Origin: Roseateles_C aquae
GTDB taxonomy: Bacteria > Pseudomonadota > Gammaproteobacteria > Burkholderiales > Burkholderiaceae_C
DNA length: 64,000 nucleotides
Reading direction: 5' to 3'
Assembly: GCF_032337115.1 (NCBI RefSeq)
Contig: NZ_JAVXZY010000003.1
Location: forward strand, 428,705-492,704
The position numbers were made by a program, and so were the translations under genes. Below the pieces are notes generated by a model that had not been told where the DNA came from, made no database searches, and worked only from the letters and a program-made list of their open reading frames with translations. The first letter of the stretch is position 1; every line of letters begins with the position of its first letter. Positions 7,363 to 17,300 of this stretch are shown here, in pieces.

Positions 7363-8541
7363 ATGAATCTGCCCGGCCTGAATTTCCAACTCGGTGAAGA
7401 CATCGACGCGCTGCGCGATGCGGTGCGTGACTTCGCCCAAGCCGAGATCGCGCCGCGTGCGGCCGAGATCGACCACAGCGACCAGTTCCCCATGGACCTG
7501 TGGCGCAAGATGGGCGATCTGGGCGTGCTGGGCATCACCGTCGGCGAGGAATACGGTGGCGCGAACATGGGCTATCTGGCCCACATGATCGCGATGGAAG
7601 AAATCAGTCGTGCCAGCGCCTCGGTGGGTCTGTCCTACGGCGCGCACAGCAATCTGTGCGTCAACCAGATCAAGCGCAATGGCAACGACGCCCAACGCGC
7701 CAAGTACCTGCCCAAGCTGATCAGCGGCGAGCATGTCGGCGCGCTGGCGATGAGCGAGCCGGGCGCTGGCTCCGACGTCATCTCGATGAAGCTCAAGGCC
7801 GAGGACAAGGGCGGCTACTACGTGCTCAACGGCAACAAGATGTGGATCACCAACGGCCCCGATGCCGACACCCTGGTGGTCTATGCCAAGACCGAACCCG
7901 AGCTGGGCGCCCGTGGCGTCACCGCCTTCCTGATCGAGAAGGGCATGAAGGGCTTCAGCATTGCGCAGAAGCTCGACAAGCTGGGCATGCGGGGCTCGCA
8001 CACCGGCGAGCTGGTGTTCCAGAACGTCGAGGTGCCGGCCGAGAACGTGCTGGGTGCGGTGAACGGCGGCGCCAAGGTGCTGATGTCGGGCCTGGACTAT
8101 GAGCGCGCGGTGCTGACCGGCGGCCCGCTGGGCATCATGCAAAGCGTGATGGACAACGTGATCCCCTATATCCACGACCGCAAGCAGTTCGGCCAGAGCA
8201 TCGGCGAATTCCAGCTGATCCAGGGCAAGGTCGCCGATATGTACACGGTGCTGCAGGCCGGTCGCAGCTTTGCCTACACCGTGGCCAAGAACCTCGACAT
8301 GCTGGGCAGTGACCACGTGCGCCAGGTACGCAAGGACTGCGCCTCGGTGATTCTGTGGTGCGCCGAGAAGGCCACCTGGATGGCCGGCGAGGGCGTGCAG
8401 ATCTTTGGCGGCAACGGCTATATCAACGAGTACCCGCTGGGCCGCCTGTGGCGCGATGCCAAGCTGTATGAAATCGGCGCCGGCACCTCGGAAATCCGCC
8501 GCATGCTGATCGGCCGCGAGCTGTTTGCGGAGACGATGTAA
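7363..8541 (+). CDS. ivd: Isovaleryl-CoA dehydrogenase
   Basis: A 392-residue FAD enzyme of the acyl-CoA dehydrogenase family, predicted to convert isovaleryl-CoA to 3-methylcrotonyl-CoA in leucine catabolism. It carries the flavin/substrate signatures ALAMSEPGAGSDV and WITNGPDAD and the C-terminal IFGGNGYINEYPLGRLWRDAK. Two residues indicate isovaleryl specificity: the usual C-terminal catalytic Glu is absent (YEIGAGTSEIRR instead of YEGT), while a Glu is present in GLDYERAVL (residue 247), the position of the catalytic base in isovaleryl-CoA dehydrogenases. ATG 7363 has AGGAG upstream. It is first gene of the operon and is preceded by the palindrome at 7199. Confidence 0.95.
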   Translation: MNLPGLNFQLGEDIDALRDAVRDFAQAEIAPRAAEIDHSDQFPMDLWRKMGDLGVLGITVGEEYGGANMGYLAHMIAMEEISRASASVGLSYGAHSNLCVNQIKRNGNDAQRAKYLPKLISGEHVGALAMSEPGAGSDVISMKLKAEDKGGYYVLNGNKMWITNGPDADTLVVYAKTEPELGARGVTAFLIEKGMKGFSIAQKLDKLGMRGSHTGELVFQNVEVPAENVLGAVNGGAKVLMSGLDYERAVLTGGPLGIMQSVMDNVIPYIHDRKQFGQSIGEFQLIQGKVADMYTVLQAGRSFAYTVAKNLDMLGSDHVRQVRKDCASVILWCAEKATWMAGEGVQIFGGNGYINEYPLGRLWRDAKLYEIGAGTSEIRRMLIGRELFAETM

Positions 8542-9477
8542 GTGGCCGCGGGGGCAGCCGCAGCGCTGCACCTGAACACCCCGCTGCTGCGCGCCGCGCC
8601 GGGCCTGTTTCCTCAGCCCGAGGTCTGGCTGAAGATGGACGCGCTGCAGCCTTGCGGCAGCTTCAAGCTGCGTGGCGTCGGGCGCCTGGTGCAGCAGGCC
8701 GCCGCGGATGGCGCGCGTGAGATCGTCTGCGCCTCGGGCGGCAATGCCGGCTTTGCCGCCGCGTTTGCGGCCCGCTCGCTCGCTCTGCCGGTGACCATCG
8801 TGCTGCCCGAAACCAGCAGCGCGGCGGTGGCCGACAAGATCGCCGCCCATGGCGCCAGCGTGCTGCGCCACGGCGCCGTCTGGGACGAGGCGCACCAGTT
8901 CGCCAGCGCGCTGGCCGAGCAGCGCGGTGCCGCCTACGTTCACCCGTTTGACCACCCGCTGCTGTGGGAGGGCCATGCGACGCTGATCGACGAGGTCTGC
9001 GCTGCGGGCCTGGACTTCGACTGCGTCGTCACCGCCGTTGGTGGCGGTGGGCTGTTTGCCGGCATCGTCGACGGCCTGCGCCGCAATGGCCGTGCCGAGG
9101 TGCCGGTCGTTGCGGTAGAGACGTTAGGCGCGGAGAGCCTGCATCAAAGCCTGAACGCCGGTGAGTTGATCACGCTGCCGGCCATCACTTCGATCGCCAC
9201 CTCGCTGGGGGCGCGGCGTGTGGCGCAAGCGGCGTTTGAACGCGCGCGCAGCCACCCGACGATCAGCCTGACCGTCAGCGATGCCGAGGCCACCGCGGCC
9301 TGTGTGCGCTTTGCCGATGCGCATCGCGTGATGGTGGAGCCGGCCTGCGGGGCCGCGTTGGCGGCCTTGACGGTGCACGAAGCGGCGCTTGCGCGTTTTC
9401 AAAGACCCTTGATTGAAGTCTGCGGCGGCATCGCTGTCAGCCTCGCGTCGCTGAGCAATTGGACAATGCCCGCATGA
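8542..9477 (+). CDS. PLP-dependent serine/threonine dehydratase-like enzyme
   Basis: A 311-residue fold-type II PLP enzyme. The Schiff-base Lys is Lys42 in CGSFKLRG, the phosphate-binding Gly loop is VGGGGLFAG, and ASGGNAGFAAAFAARSL is the substrate loop. The length and motifs fit the short catabolic serine/threonine ammonia-lyases that lack an ACT domain; the exact substrate cannot be read from the sequence. GTG 8542 follows the ivd stop codon with no gap, and its own stop overlaps the next gene by ATGA, so translation is coupled on both sides. Confidence 0.85.
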   Translation: MAAGAAAALHLNTPLLRAAPGLFPQPEVWLKMDALQPCGSFKLRGVGRLVQQAAADGAREIVCASGGNAGFAAAFAARSLALPVTIVLPETSSAAVADKIAAHGASVLRHGAVWDEAHQFASALAEQRGAAYVHPFDHPLLWEGHATLIDEVCAAGLDFDCVVTAVGGGGLFAGIVDGLRRNGRAEVPVVAVETLGAESLHQSLNAGELITLPAITSIATSLGARRVAQAAFERARSHPTISLTVSDAEATAACVRFADAHRVMVEPACGAALAALTVHEAALARFQRPLIEVCGGIAVSLASLSNWTMPA

Positions 9478-10154
9478 GCACCGAACTTCAAGAGCTGCTG
9501 GACAGCAACAAGCAATGGGCCGCCGACACCGAGGCGCGCGAACCCGGGTTCTTTTCGCGGCTGCTGAAGCAGCAAACGCCGCAATACCTGTGGATTGGCT
9601 GCGCCGACAGCCGCGTGCCGGCCAACGAACTGGTGAACCTGTTGCCGGGCGAGTTGTTCGTGCACCGCAATGTGGCCAATGTGGTCGTGCACTCGGATCT
9701 CAATTGCCTGTCGGTGATGCAGTTCGCCGTCGATGCGCTGAAGGTCAAGCACATCATTGTCGTCGGCCACTCGGGATGCGGCGGCGTGCGTGCCGCGCTG
9801 CTGGATTCGCGTACCGGCCTGGTCGACAACTGGCTGCGCCATGTGCAGGACGTGCGCAACCACCATCTTGACTGGCTGGACAGTATTGCCGCTGATCAGC
9901 GCGTCAACGCGCTGTGTGAACTCAATGTGCTGGAGCAGGCGCGCAATGCCTGCCAGACCACGGTGGTGCAGGACGCCTGGGCGCGTGGCCAGGAGGTGGT
10001 GGTGCATGGCTGGGTCTATGGCCTGCACAACGGCCTGCTGGAAGACCTGCGCATCACCGTGGCAGCGCCGGAACAGCTGGCTGCCGCGTTCCAGAAGGCC
10101 TTGAGCGCCGTCAAGGCGCGCTACGAATCAAGCCGCTTAAGCTCGGCAGCCTGA
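9474..10154 (+). CDS. can: Beta-class carbonic anhydrase
   Basis: A 226-residue protein with the zinc-site motifs of beta-carbonic anhydrases: CADSR (Cys and the Asp-Arg dyad), and His...Cys in VVGHSGCGGVRA. Residues ELFVHRNVANVV and VVVHGWVYGLHNGLLEDL are the usual Can-type flanks. ATG 9474 overlaps the preceding stop codon (ATGA). A TTG 15 bases earlier is less likely. Its place between ivd and aceK suggests it supplies bicarbonate for 3-methylcrotonyl-CoA carboxylase, the next step of leucine breakdown (inference; that carboxylase is not in the window). Confidence 0.93.
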   Translation: MSTELQELLDSNKQWAADTEAREPGFFSRLLKQQTPQYLWIGCADSRVPANELVNLLPGELFVHRNVANVVVHSDLNCLSVMQFAVDALKVKHIIVVGHSGCGGVRAALLDSRTGLVDNWLRHVQDVRNHHLDWLDSIAADQRVNALCELNVLEQARNACQTTVVQDAWARGQEVVVHGWVYGLHNGLLEDLRITVAAPEQLAAAFQKALSAVKARYESSRLSSAA

Positions 10155-10175
10155 CCCCACCGACCTGGAGCCTCG

Positions 10176-11981
10176 ATGTTCCCCCAGAAGCTCACCGACT
10201 CGCGTGCCTTCGAGATCGCCCAGGCGATGCTGGGGGGCTTCAACCGCCATTACCGGCTGTTCCGCGCCACCAGCGCCGAGGCCAAGCGGCGCTTCGAGCG
10301 TGCCGACTGGCATGGCCAGCAGCGTGCCCAGCGCGAGCGGATCGAGTTCTACGACCTGCGGGTCGAAGAAGGCATTGCGCTGCTGGACGAACGCTATCAG
10401 GCCAGCAGCCTGCCGATGGAGGTCTGGCAGCAGGTCAAGCTGCACTACATCGGCCTCCTGACCAACCATCACCAGCCGGAGCTGGCCGAGACCTTCTTCA
10501 ACTCGGTCTGCACCCGCATCCTGCACCACAGCTACTTCCACAACGATTTCATCTTCGTGCGCCCGGCGATCTCGACCGAGTACATCGAAAACGAAGAGCC
10601 GGCCGCCAAGCCGACCTACCGCTGCTACTACCCGACCCGCGAGACCATGCGCGAGACCATGGTGCGCATCGTCAACAACTTCCAGCTCGAGCTCGAGTTC
10701 GAAGACCTGGGCCGCGATGCCGACAGCGTGCTCAACGCGGTGCAGAAGGAACTGGGCCTGTTCCGCTGGCGCACCAATTTCCAGATCCAGGTGCTGTCCA
10801 GCCTGTTCTATCGCAACAAGGGCGCCTACCTGGTCGGCAAGATCATCAACGGCTTCACCGAGACGCCGTTTGCGTTGCCCATCCTGCACAACGAGCGCGG
10901 CTATCTCTATATCGACGCGGCGCTGTTCGGCGAGGACGATCTGCTGATGCTGTTCAGCTTTGCGCGGGCCTACTTCATGGTCGACATGGAAGTGCCTAGC
11001 GCCTATGTTCAGTTCCTGCGCTCGATGATGCCCAGGAAGCCGCGCGCCGAGCTGTACAGCGCCATCGGCCTGCAAAAGCATGGCAAGAACCTGTTCTACC
11101 GCGACTTCCTCTACCACCTGCGCCATTCCAGCGACAAGTTCCGCATCGCGCCCGGCATCAAGGGCATGGTGATGCTGGTGTTCGATCTGCCCAGCTACCC
11201 CTTCGTCTTCAAGCTGATCAAGGACTACTTCCCGCCGCAGAAGGAAACCACGCGCGAGCTGATCCAGAGCAAGTACCTGCTGGTCAAGCAGCACGACCGC
11301 GTTGGCCGCATGGCCGACACGCTGGAGTACAGCAACGTCGCCTTCCCGCGCTACCGTTTCGAGGAAGAGCTGATCAAGGAGCTGAAGACCTTCTGCGGCA
11401 GCCTGATCGAGGAGCAGGGCGACGACCTGATCCTGAAGCACGTCTATATCGAGCGCCGCATGGTGCCGCTGAACATCTACATCCAGGAAGCCACGCCGCA
11501 GCAGCTCGAGCACGCGGTGATCGAGTACGGCAATGCGATCAAGGACCTGGTCGCGGCCAATATCTTCCCCGGCGACATGCTGTGGAAGAACTTTGGTGTG
11601 ACGCGCCACGGCAAGGTCGTGTTCTACGACTACGACGAGATCGAATACCTGAGCGACTGCAACTTCCGCAAGGTGCCCACGCCGCGCAATGAAGAGGAAG
11701 AGATGAGCGGCGAGGTCTGGTACAAGGTCGGCCCGCGCGATGTCTTCCCCGAGACCTTCGGCCCCTTCCTGCTCGGCCACCCCGGCGTGCGCGAGCTGTT
11801 CATGCGCCACCACGCCGATCTGCTCGATGCCGATTTCTGGCAAGGCCACAAGCTGCGCATACAGGCCGGCCATGTCCACGATGTCTTTCCCTACGAGGCG
11901 CACAAGCGCTTCTACGCCCAGCAGGGCGCTGTGCCGCCGCGGCTTGCCGAGCCCGAGCACCGCGAACTGCCGATTCAATAA
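10176..11981 (+). CDS. aceK: Isocitrate dehydrogenase kinase/phosphatase
   Basis: A protein of 601 residues, the normal length for AceK, with the recognised block RIAPGIKGMVMLVFDLPSYP (nucleotide-binding region) and the acidic catalytic region FYDYDEIEYLSDCNFRKVP. AceK phosphorylates and dephosphorylates isocitrate dehydrogenase and so sets the split between the TCA cycle and the glyoxylate bypass. It follows can by 21 bases, with GGAG before ATG. The placement fits growth on leucine, whose breakdown gives acetyl-CoA and acetoacetate. Confidence 0.97.
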   Translation: MFPQKLTDSRAFEIAQAMLGGFNRHYRLFRATSAEAKRRFERADWHGQQRAQRERIEFYDLRVEEGIALLDERYQASSLPMEVWQQVKLHYIGLLTNHHQPELAETFFNSVCTRILHHSYFHNDFIFVRPAISTEYIENEEPAAKPTYRCYYPTRETMRETMVRIVNNFQLELEFEDLGRDADSVLNAVQKELGLFRWRTNFQIQVLSSLFYRNKGAYLVGKIINGFTETPFALPILHNERGYLYIDAALFGEDDLLMLFSFARAYFMVDMEVPSAYVQFLRSMMPRKPRAELYSAIGLQKHGKNLFYRDFLYHLRHSSDKFRIAPGIKGMVMLVFDLPSYPFVFKLIKDYFPPQKETTRELIQSKYLLVKQHDRVGRMADTLEYSNVAFPRYRFEEELIKELKTFCGSLIEEQGDDLILKHVYIERRMVPLNIYIQEATPQQLEHAVIEYGNAIKDLVAANIFPGDMLWKNFGVTRHGKVVFYDYDEIEYLSDCNFRKVPTPRNEEEEMSGEVWYKVGPRDVFPETFGPFLLGHPGVRELFMRHHADLLDADFWQGHKLRIQAGHVHDVFPYEAHKRFYAQQGAVPPRLAEPEHRELPIQ

Positions 11982-12010
11982 CCCTTTCCCTACCCAACCA
12001 GGAGCACCCC

Positions 12011-13189
12011 ATGTCTGACTCCATCGTCATCGTTTCCGCTGCCCGCACGCCGATCGGCGGCCTGCTGGGCGACTTCGCCGGCCTGCAGGCCTGGGAACTC
12101 GCGGCCGTCGCGATCAAGGCCGCGGTCGAACGCGCCGGCGTGCCCGGCGACGCCATCCAGGAAGCCTTCATCGGCAACTGCCTGATGGCCGGCCAGGGCC
12201 AGGCCCCGGCACGCCAGGCGGTGCTCAAGGCCGGCCTGCCGCAGTCGGTCGGCGCCGTGACCCTGTCCAAGATGTGCGGCGCCGGCATGCGCGCCACCAT
12301 GTTCGCCCACGACACGCTGAAGGCCGAAAGCGCCGACATCCTGATCGCCGGCGGCATGGAGTCGATGACCAATGCGCCGCACCTGATGTTTGCGCGCAAG
12401 GGCATCAAGTACGGCGCCGCCCAGATGTACGACCACATGGCGCTGGACGGCCTGGAAGACGCCTACGAGCGCGGCAAGGCCATGGGCGTGTTCGCCGAGC
12501 AGTGCGTGGCCAAGTACGCCTTCACCCGCGAAGCGCAAGACGCCTTTGCCATCGCCTCGACCGAGCGCAGCAAGCACGCCAATGAAGACGGCAGCTTTGC
12601 CTGGGAAATGGCCCCGGTCACCATCTCCGGCCGCAATGGCGATACCGTGATCAGCCGCGACGAGCAGCCCTTCAAGGCCAAGCTGGACAAGATCGCCGGC
12701 CTGAAGCCCGCGTTCAAGAAGGACGGCACCATCACCGCCGCCACCTCCAGCTCGATCTCCGACGGCGCCGCCGCCCTGGTGCTGATGCGCGAGAGCACCG
12801 CCGCCAAGCTGGGCGTCACGCCGGTGGCGCGCATCGTTGGCACCGCTGTCCACGCCAACGCGCCGGAATGGTTCACCACCGCCCCGGTCGGCGCGATCCA
12901 GAAGCTGCTGGCCAAGAACGGCTGGGACGCCAAGAGCGTCGATCTGTGGGAAGTCAACGAAGCCTTTGCCGCCGTCACCATGGCCGCGATGGCCGAGTTC
13001 AAGCTGCCGCACGAGATCGTCAACGTCAACGGCGGTGCGGTGGCCCTGGGTCACCCGATCGGCGCTTCAGGCGCCCGCATCATCGTCACGCTGCTGGGCG
13101 CCCTGAAGCACCGCGGCCTGAAGCGTGGCGTGGCCTCGCTATGCATCGGCGGTGGTGAAGCAACGGCGGTGGGCGTCGAGCTGATCTGA
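12011..13189 (+). CDS. Acetyl-CoA C-acyltransferase (thiolase)
   Basis: A 392-residue thiolase with the nucleophilic Cys89 in SKMCGAGM, the NEAFA motif, GHPIGASGAR with the catalytic His, and the C-terminal general-base Cys in LCIGGGEATAV. The length and motifs fit biosynthetic-type/acetoacetyl-CoA thiolases. In this operon it would cleave acetoacetyl-CoA derived from leucine, or a beta-ketoacyl-CoA. AGGAG precedes ATG 12011. It is the last gene before a strong terminator. Confidence 0.93.
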   Translation: MSDSIVIVSAARTPIGGLLGDFAGLQAWELAAVAIKAAVERAGVPGDAIQEAFIGNCLMAGQGQAPARQAVLKAGLPQSVGAVTLSKMCGAGMRATMFAHDTLKAESADILIAGGMESMTNAPHLMFARKGIKYGAAQMYDHMALDGLEDAYERGKAMGVFAEQCVAKYAFTREAQDAFAIASTERSKHANEDGSFAWEMAPVTISGRNGDTVISRDEQPFKAKLDKIAGLKPAFKKDGTITAATSSSISDGAAALVLMRESTAAKLGVTPVARIVGTAVHANAPEWFTTAPVGAIQKLLAKNGWDAKSVDLWEVNEAFAAVTMAAMAEFKLPHEIVNVNGGAVALGHPIGASGARIIVTLLGALKHRGLKRGVASLCIGGGEATAVGVELI

Positions 13190-13217
13190 TCGCGCCGGCG
13201 CACCAGCGAAGGGCTGA

Positions 13218-13248
13218 GCCAGCGTCCCCTCGGGGCGCTGGCTTTTTT
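13218..13248 (+). terminator. Rho-independent terminator of the leucine-catabolism operon
   Basis: GCCAGCG (13218-13224) pairs with CGCTGGC (13236-13242), the stem is extended by CCCC/GGGG, and TTTTTT follows at 13243-13248. It lies 28 bases after the thiolase stop codon. Confidence 0.93.
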
Positions 13249-13379
13249 CATGCTGCGGAGAAGGCGCCTTGGACGCGGCGTGGAGAGTGCTGGCGGCGAG
13301 CGGTGCGCTCGCTGCGCACCGCCCGCCGCCGCCTCCTTCTGCGCTGCTTCTCCTCCAAAAATCTGCCGGGCCAGGCACC

Positions 13380-14090
13380 TCAGCCCTGACGCCGGTGGCG
13401 GCGCGCCAAGCCTGCGCCGGCACCTGCACCGGCCGTCAGGATCAGTGCCAGCGTCGCCGGCTCCGGCACCTTGTTGTCGTAGTAATAGGTGATGCTGGCC
13501 GCGCAGAAGCCCGAGGAACTCTGCGTTGCCGTCACGTTGCCGCCCGCACCTTCGGCATACAAACCGCTGCGCGACCGGCAGCTGATATTGAAGTACTCCC
13601 CGGGGCCGCGGCTGAACACCTCGTAGATCCCGCTCAAGGCGGCTGGCGACCAATTGACGCTGCGCGTCTCCAGGGCACGATTGCCGCTGACCGTCTTGTT
13701 GGCTTCGACTTCCTTGCTGACCGAGGTGCTCAGCGTCAACAGCGGAGCACCGGTGTTGATCAGCGCGTCCAGCGGGGCAAAGTTGCTGGAGAAGAACAGG
13801 CGGGACACCGAGGTGGCGGTGAGCTCCTCGGTATGGTCGGAGTTGTTGGTCAGGGCGATCATGGTGTCCAGGCCGCCGCCGAAGGTGAAGCTGACGCCGG
13901 TCAGGTGTCCGAGCGCGCTATCAAAGAAGCTCAGCGTGCCGCTCTGTCTGACTTCGGTCTTCTGATAGGGGTTGCTGAAGCTGTAGCTGATGGCGCCCGC
14001 CTGGGCGCTGCTGGCAAAAACACCGCTCGCCAGCAGGGTGGACAAGAGCATCGACGCGGGCGTCGACAAGCGTGAGATCAGTCGTTTCAT
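13380..14090 (-). CDS. PEP-CTERM exported protein, choice-of-anchor E type (copy 1)
   Basis: A protein of 236 residues with an N-terminal signal peptide (hydrophobic MLLSTLLASGVFASSAQA) and a C-terminal PEP-CTERM sorting signal: VPEPATLALILTAGAGAGAG followed by basic residues LARRHRR. The mature domain has LSFFDSALGHLTGVSFTFGGG, VNWSPAALSGIY and SSGFCAASITYYYD, which are shared almost position by position with the protein at 18173-18847. This resembles the choice-of-anchor E PEP-CTERM family. Such proteins are processed by exosortase, which is not in the window. Its promoter carries SARP-like repeats at 14244-14261. Confidence 0.88.
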   Translation of the reverse strand: MKRLISRLSTPASMLLSTLLASGVFASSAQAGAISYSFSNPYQKTEVRQSGTLSFFDSALGHLTGVSFTFGGGLDTMIALTNNSDHTEELTATSVSRLFFSSNFAPLDALINTGAPLLTLSTSVSKEVEANKTVSGNRALETRSVNWSPAALSGIYEVFSRGPGEYFNISCRSRSGLYAEGAGGNVTATQSSSGFCAASITYYYDNKVPEPATLALILTAGAGAGAGLARRHRRQG

Positions 14091-14228
14091 TGTTCTTTCT
14101 CCCTAACGATTGACAGAAAAAGTGCCTATGCCGTGCGCCATGCCGTGCGCTGCGCCAGCGCTTGGCCGCCCCTTGCGCGGGGCGCCGTGGCGCCGCTGGC
14201 AAGAACCGGGTGTTGGCGAACGGGGCTG

Positions 14229-14261
14229 ATGGTTTGGCCGGATCGTTGATCCAGCGTTGGG
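14229..14261 (-). promoter_or_regulatory. SARP-type heptamer repeats upstream of PEP-CTERM copy 1
   Basis: Read toward the gene: CCCAACG, 4 bases, ATCAACG (14261-14255 and 14250-14244), an 11-bp period, then 10 bases and ACCAT (14233-14229). Two further promoters in this block have the same array, spacing and orientation. The proximal box is 153 bases from the start codon, implying a leader of about 130 bases. Confidence 0.6.
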
Positions 14262-14339
14262 GGCGTCGCGCGCCAGGGCGCCCAACACCCCCTTATTCGC
14301 GGGGGGGGCGGGCGGTGCAGCCCCCCGCTCAGTGGCCGA

Positions 14340-17300
14340 TCACGGGCCGGATGAGCGCATGGCCTCGGCGAGCGCGCGGGCCTGTTGCTGGGCTTGCTGA
14401 AGCTCGGCCAGCGGCGCGTTCAGCGCCTGCAGTGCCTCGGCCCGCATGCGCCACAGTGCGGCCAGCAAATAGGGCTCCTGACGCTCTTCGGCCAAGGCCT
14501 GCGCGTGATCCAGCGCATGCAGGGCCTCGGCCGGGCGGGTCAGCAGCAGCAGCGCCTCGCACAGGATCAGGTGGAAGGTGGCCTCTTTGCTGGGCAGCGC
14601 GATGGCCGCCTTGGCGATCGCAGCGCTGATCAGGGCCAGGCCTTCGTCACCCTTGCCCTCCCAGGCCAGCAGCCAGCCCAGATGGGCCCGGGCGGCGGCC
14701 TGCCAGAGCAGCATGCCGTGGCGCTCGGCGAGCTGGTCCAGCTCCTGGGCCAGCGGGCGCAAGGCCTGCGGCGCGCGCAGCTGGCGCTGCAGCACCGCGG
14801 CAATGGCCAGGGTGTAGGCCAACGTGTGGGGATGAGCCAGTTCGCGCGCCTGGCGCAAGGCGGTCTGGGCGCAGTCGAGCGCGGCTGGGATCTGGCCCAG
14901 CCAGGCCAGTGCCCAGCTCATCAGTGCGCGGGCCGCGATGCCGCCATGTTCGCCGAAGCGCAGCGCCAGCGACTGCGCCGGCAGCCGCTCACCGGCCTCG
15001 GCGGCATGGCGCAGCGTCTGCAGCGCGGCGTGCAGCTGGCCGGCGAACAGCCGGGCATTGCCCATCGCGGAGTAGGCCTGGACCAGTGCGCCGGCGTCCT
15101 GCGTTTGCTCGGCCAGGGCCCGCAACTGCTCGCTCAGCTGCAGCGCCGGCGGTGTGTCGGGGCCGCTGCGCGAACCCAGCCAGAGCCCCCACAGGATCTG
15201 GAATTGCATGCTGCCGTCGCCGGGCTCGGCGGCCTGCTTCGCCTGCTCGAACAGCCGGCGTGCTGCCTGCGAGCCATAGCCCTCCAGCGCCAAGCGGCTG
15301 AAGGCCAGCTGCTGCAGCAGGGCCGGGTGCAGACGGCGCTGCATCTCGGGCTGGGCGCCCGGCTTGTCCAGCATGGCCAGGCCCTGTTCGAGCATGTGGC
15401 AGGCTTCCTGGTGGGCCGACTGCGCGGCGGCGCGGCGGCCGGCCTGCAGCCAGTAGAAGGCGGCCAGCGGATCGCCGCTGACGGTCAGGTGGTGGGCCAG
15501 CCGCGCGGGTTCGTCGGCGGCGGCACTGGCCAGCGGGCCGAGCAGCGCATCGGCGGCGCGACGGTGCAGCTGGCGTTTGTCGCTGGCGCTGAGCGACTGG
15601 TAGGCGGCGTCGCGTTGCAGCGCATGGCGGAACTGCCAGCGACCGTTGGCACGGCTCTGCAGCAGGCCGGCCGCCTGCAGCCGTTGCAGATCGAGCAAGG
15701 GGCGCTGGCTGGCCTCGGCGCCCAGCGTGGCCTGCAGCAAGGCGCCGTCCCAGTCGCTGCCCAGCACGGCGGCCACCTGCGCCACGCGGCGCGGCGCCGG
15801 TGCGAGCCGGTCGAGCCTGGCGGCGAGCAGATCCCAGAGTGTGGCGGGCACGGCCCCCTCAGGCAGTGCTTGCCAGGAGTTGGCCAACTCTTCGGCAAAC
15901 AGCGGTACGCCCTGGGCGCATTGCAGCAGCCGCGGCTCTTCGGGCAGGTGCAGCTGGGTAGCGAGCTGGCGCATGGCACCGTCCGACAGCGGCTGCAGTT
16001 CCAGCAGGCGCAGTTTGGTGGCCAGGTTCAGCGGCGGGGGCTCTCGTGAGCTGAGCAGCAGCAGCGTCGGCGTGGCCTGGGCCTCGCGGTTCAGGTAGCG
16101 CTCTATCAGCTCCAGGGTGCTGGGATCGGCCCAATGCAGGTCCTCGATCATCAGCAGTTGCGGCTGGCCCTTGCCCCAGGCGTCCAGTAGCGCGATCAGC
16201 TGAGCAAACAGCTCGCGGCTGCGCGGCAGCTTGATGCCGCCGTTGGCGCTGTCCGGCTGGAACAGTGCGGCCAGCGGCGTCAGGCTGGCCGTTGGCCGCT
16301 CAAAGCGCGCCGCCAGCGCCTGCAGGGTCTGCTCAGGGGCGCTGCCCCTCTGGCGGCCGAGGATCTGGCGCAGCACCGCCAGCACCGGCTGCAAGGGGCT
16401 TTGGCTGAACTCGGGCAGGCAGTGCAGCAGGGTCAGCCGAGGCGGGGCGGCCTGGCGGCGCAGCCTGTCGCGCAAGGCCTGCATCAGCCGGGTCTTGCCC
16501 AGCCCCGGTTCGCCTTGCAGCCAGACCGCCAGCACGCCGTTCTGAGCATCTTTCCAGGCCTGGCACAGCGCAGCCAGCTCGGTCTCGCGCCCGACCATTG
16601 CCAGCCGCGGCGGTTCGGCCCAGCGATGCTGCAGCGCTAGCGCGCCCAGCAGCCGGGCGTGGCCTTCGGGCTGGGGCGCGGCGAAACGGTGGTGGCGCCG
16701 GGCCAGCGCCAGCAGCGCCGGGCTGACCTGCGCCTCGCCCGGCAGGGCCAGCCAGCTCAGCCGGCGTGCCTCGCGGCTGAGCTCGCCAAGCGTGTCGGGG
16801 CTGGCGTCGTCTTGCCGGGCATGGACCCAGGCCACATGCAAGCCGGCGCGAAGCTGCAGGGTGGTCGGCTCGGCCAGCAGCTCCAGCGTCAGGTCCAGCG
16901 CATGCCGGATGGCGTGCTCCTGCGCCACCGGGTGGCCAAAGAAGGCCAGCAGTTCGGCCCCCTCGGCAGGACGCACCGTGGCGCCGCAGGCGCGCAGCCG
17001 TGCGGCAGCCTGTTCGACACTGTCGGACAGCGTGGCCAGCATGCCCTCGGCGGCGAGCGTCTCGTCGGGCGGGGCCCGCCAGTCCAGCACCAAGGCGAGC
17101 ACGCGGCGGCGCTGCAGGGCTTGCTCCGCCCTGGGTGCTGGCGCCTCGACGCTGTACAGCGCGTTCAGCACGGCGCGGGTTTCGTCCTGCGGTGACAGGC
17201 CCAGCTCGGCATCAAGGCGGCGCGTGTAGTCCTGGAACAGGCGCAGCGCTTCGTCGCGACGGCCCCGCCCCAGCAGGCGCATGCAGCGGCGCAGCGCGGC

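Noticed and set aside
7057..11978. Long minus-strand frames opposite ivd and aceK
   Set aside because: Shadow frames of highly conserved enzymes; no ribosome sites or recognisable domains.
14128..14151. 12-bp tandem duplication (ATGCCGTGCGCC/T) in the PEP-CTERM copy 1 leader
   Set aside because: Only two copies, GC-rich, and no counterpart in the other SARP-type promoters; likely slippage.
15400..17200. Active adenylate cyclase domain in the SARP proteins
   Set aside because: The overall pattern is cyclase-like but at least one metal-binding Asp is missing in each copy, so catalysis is not supported.
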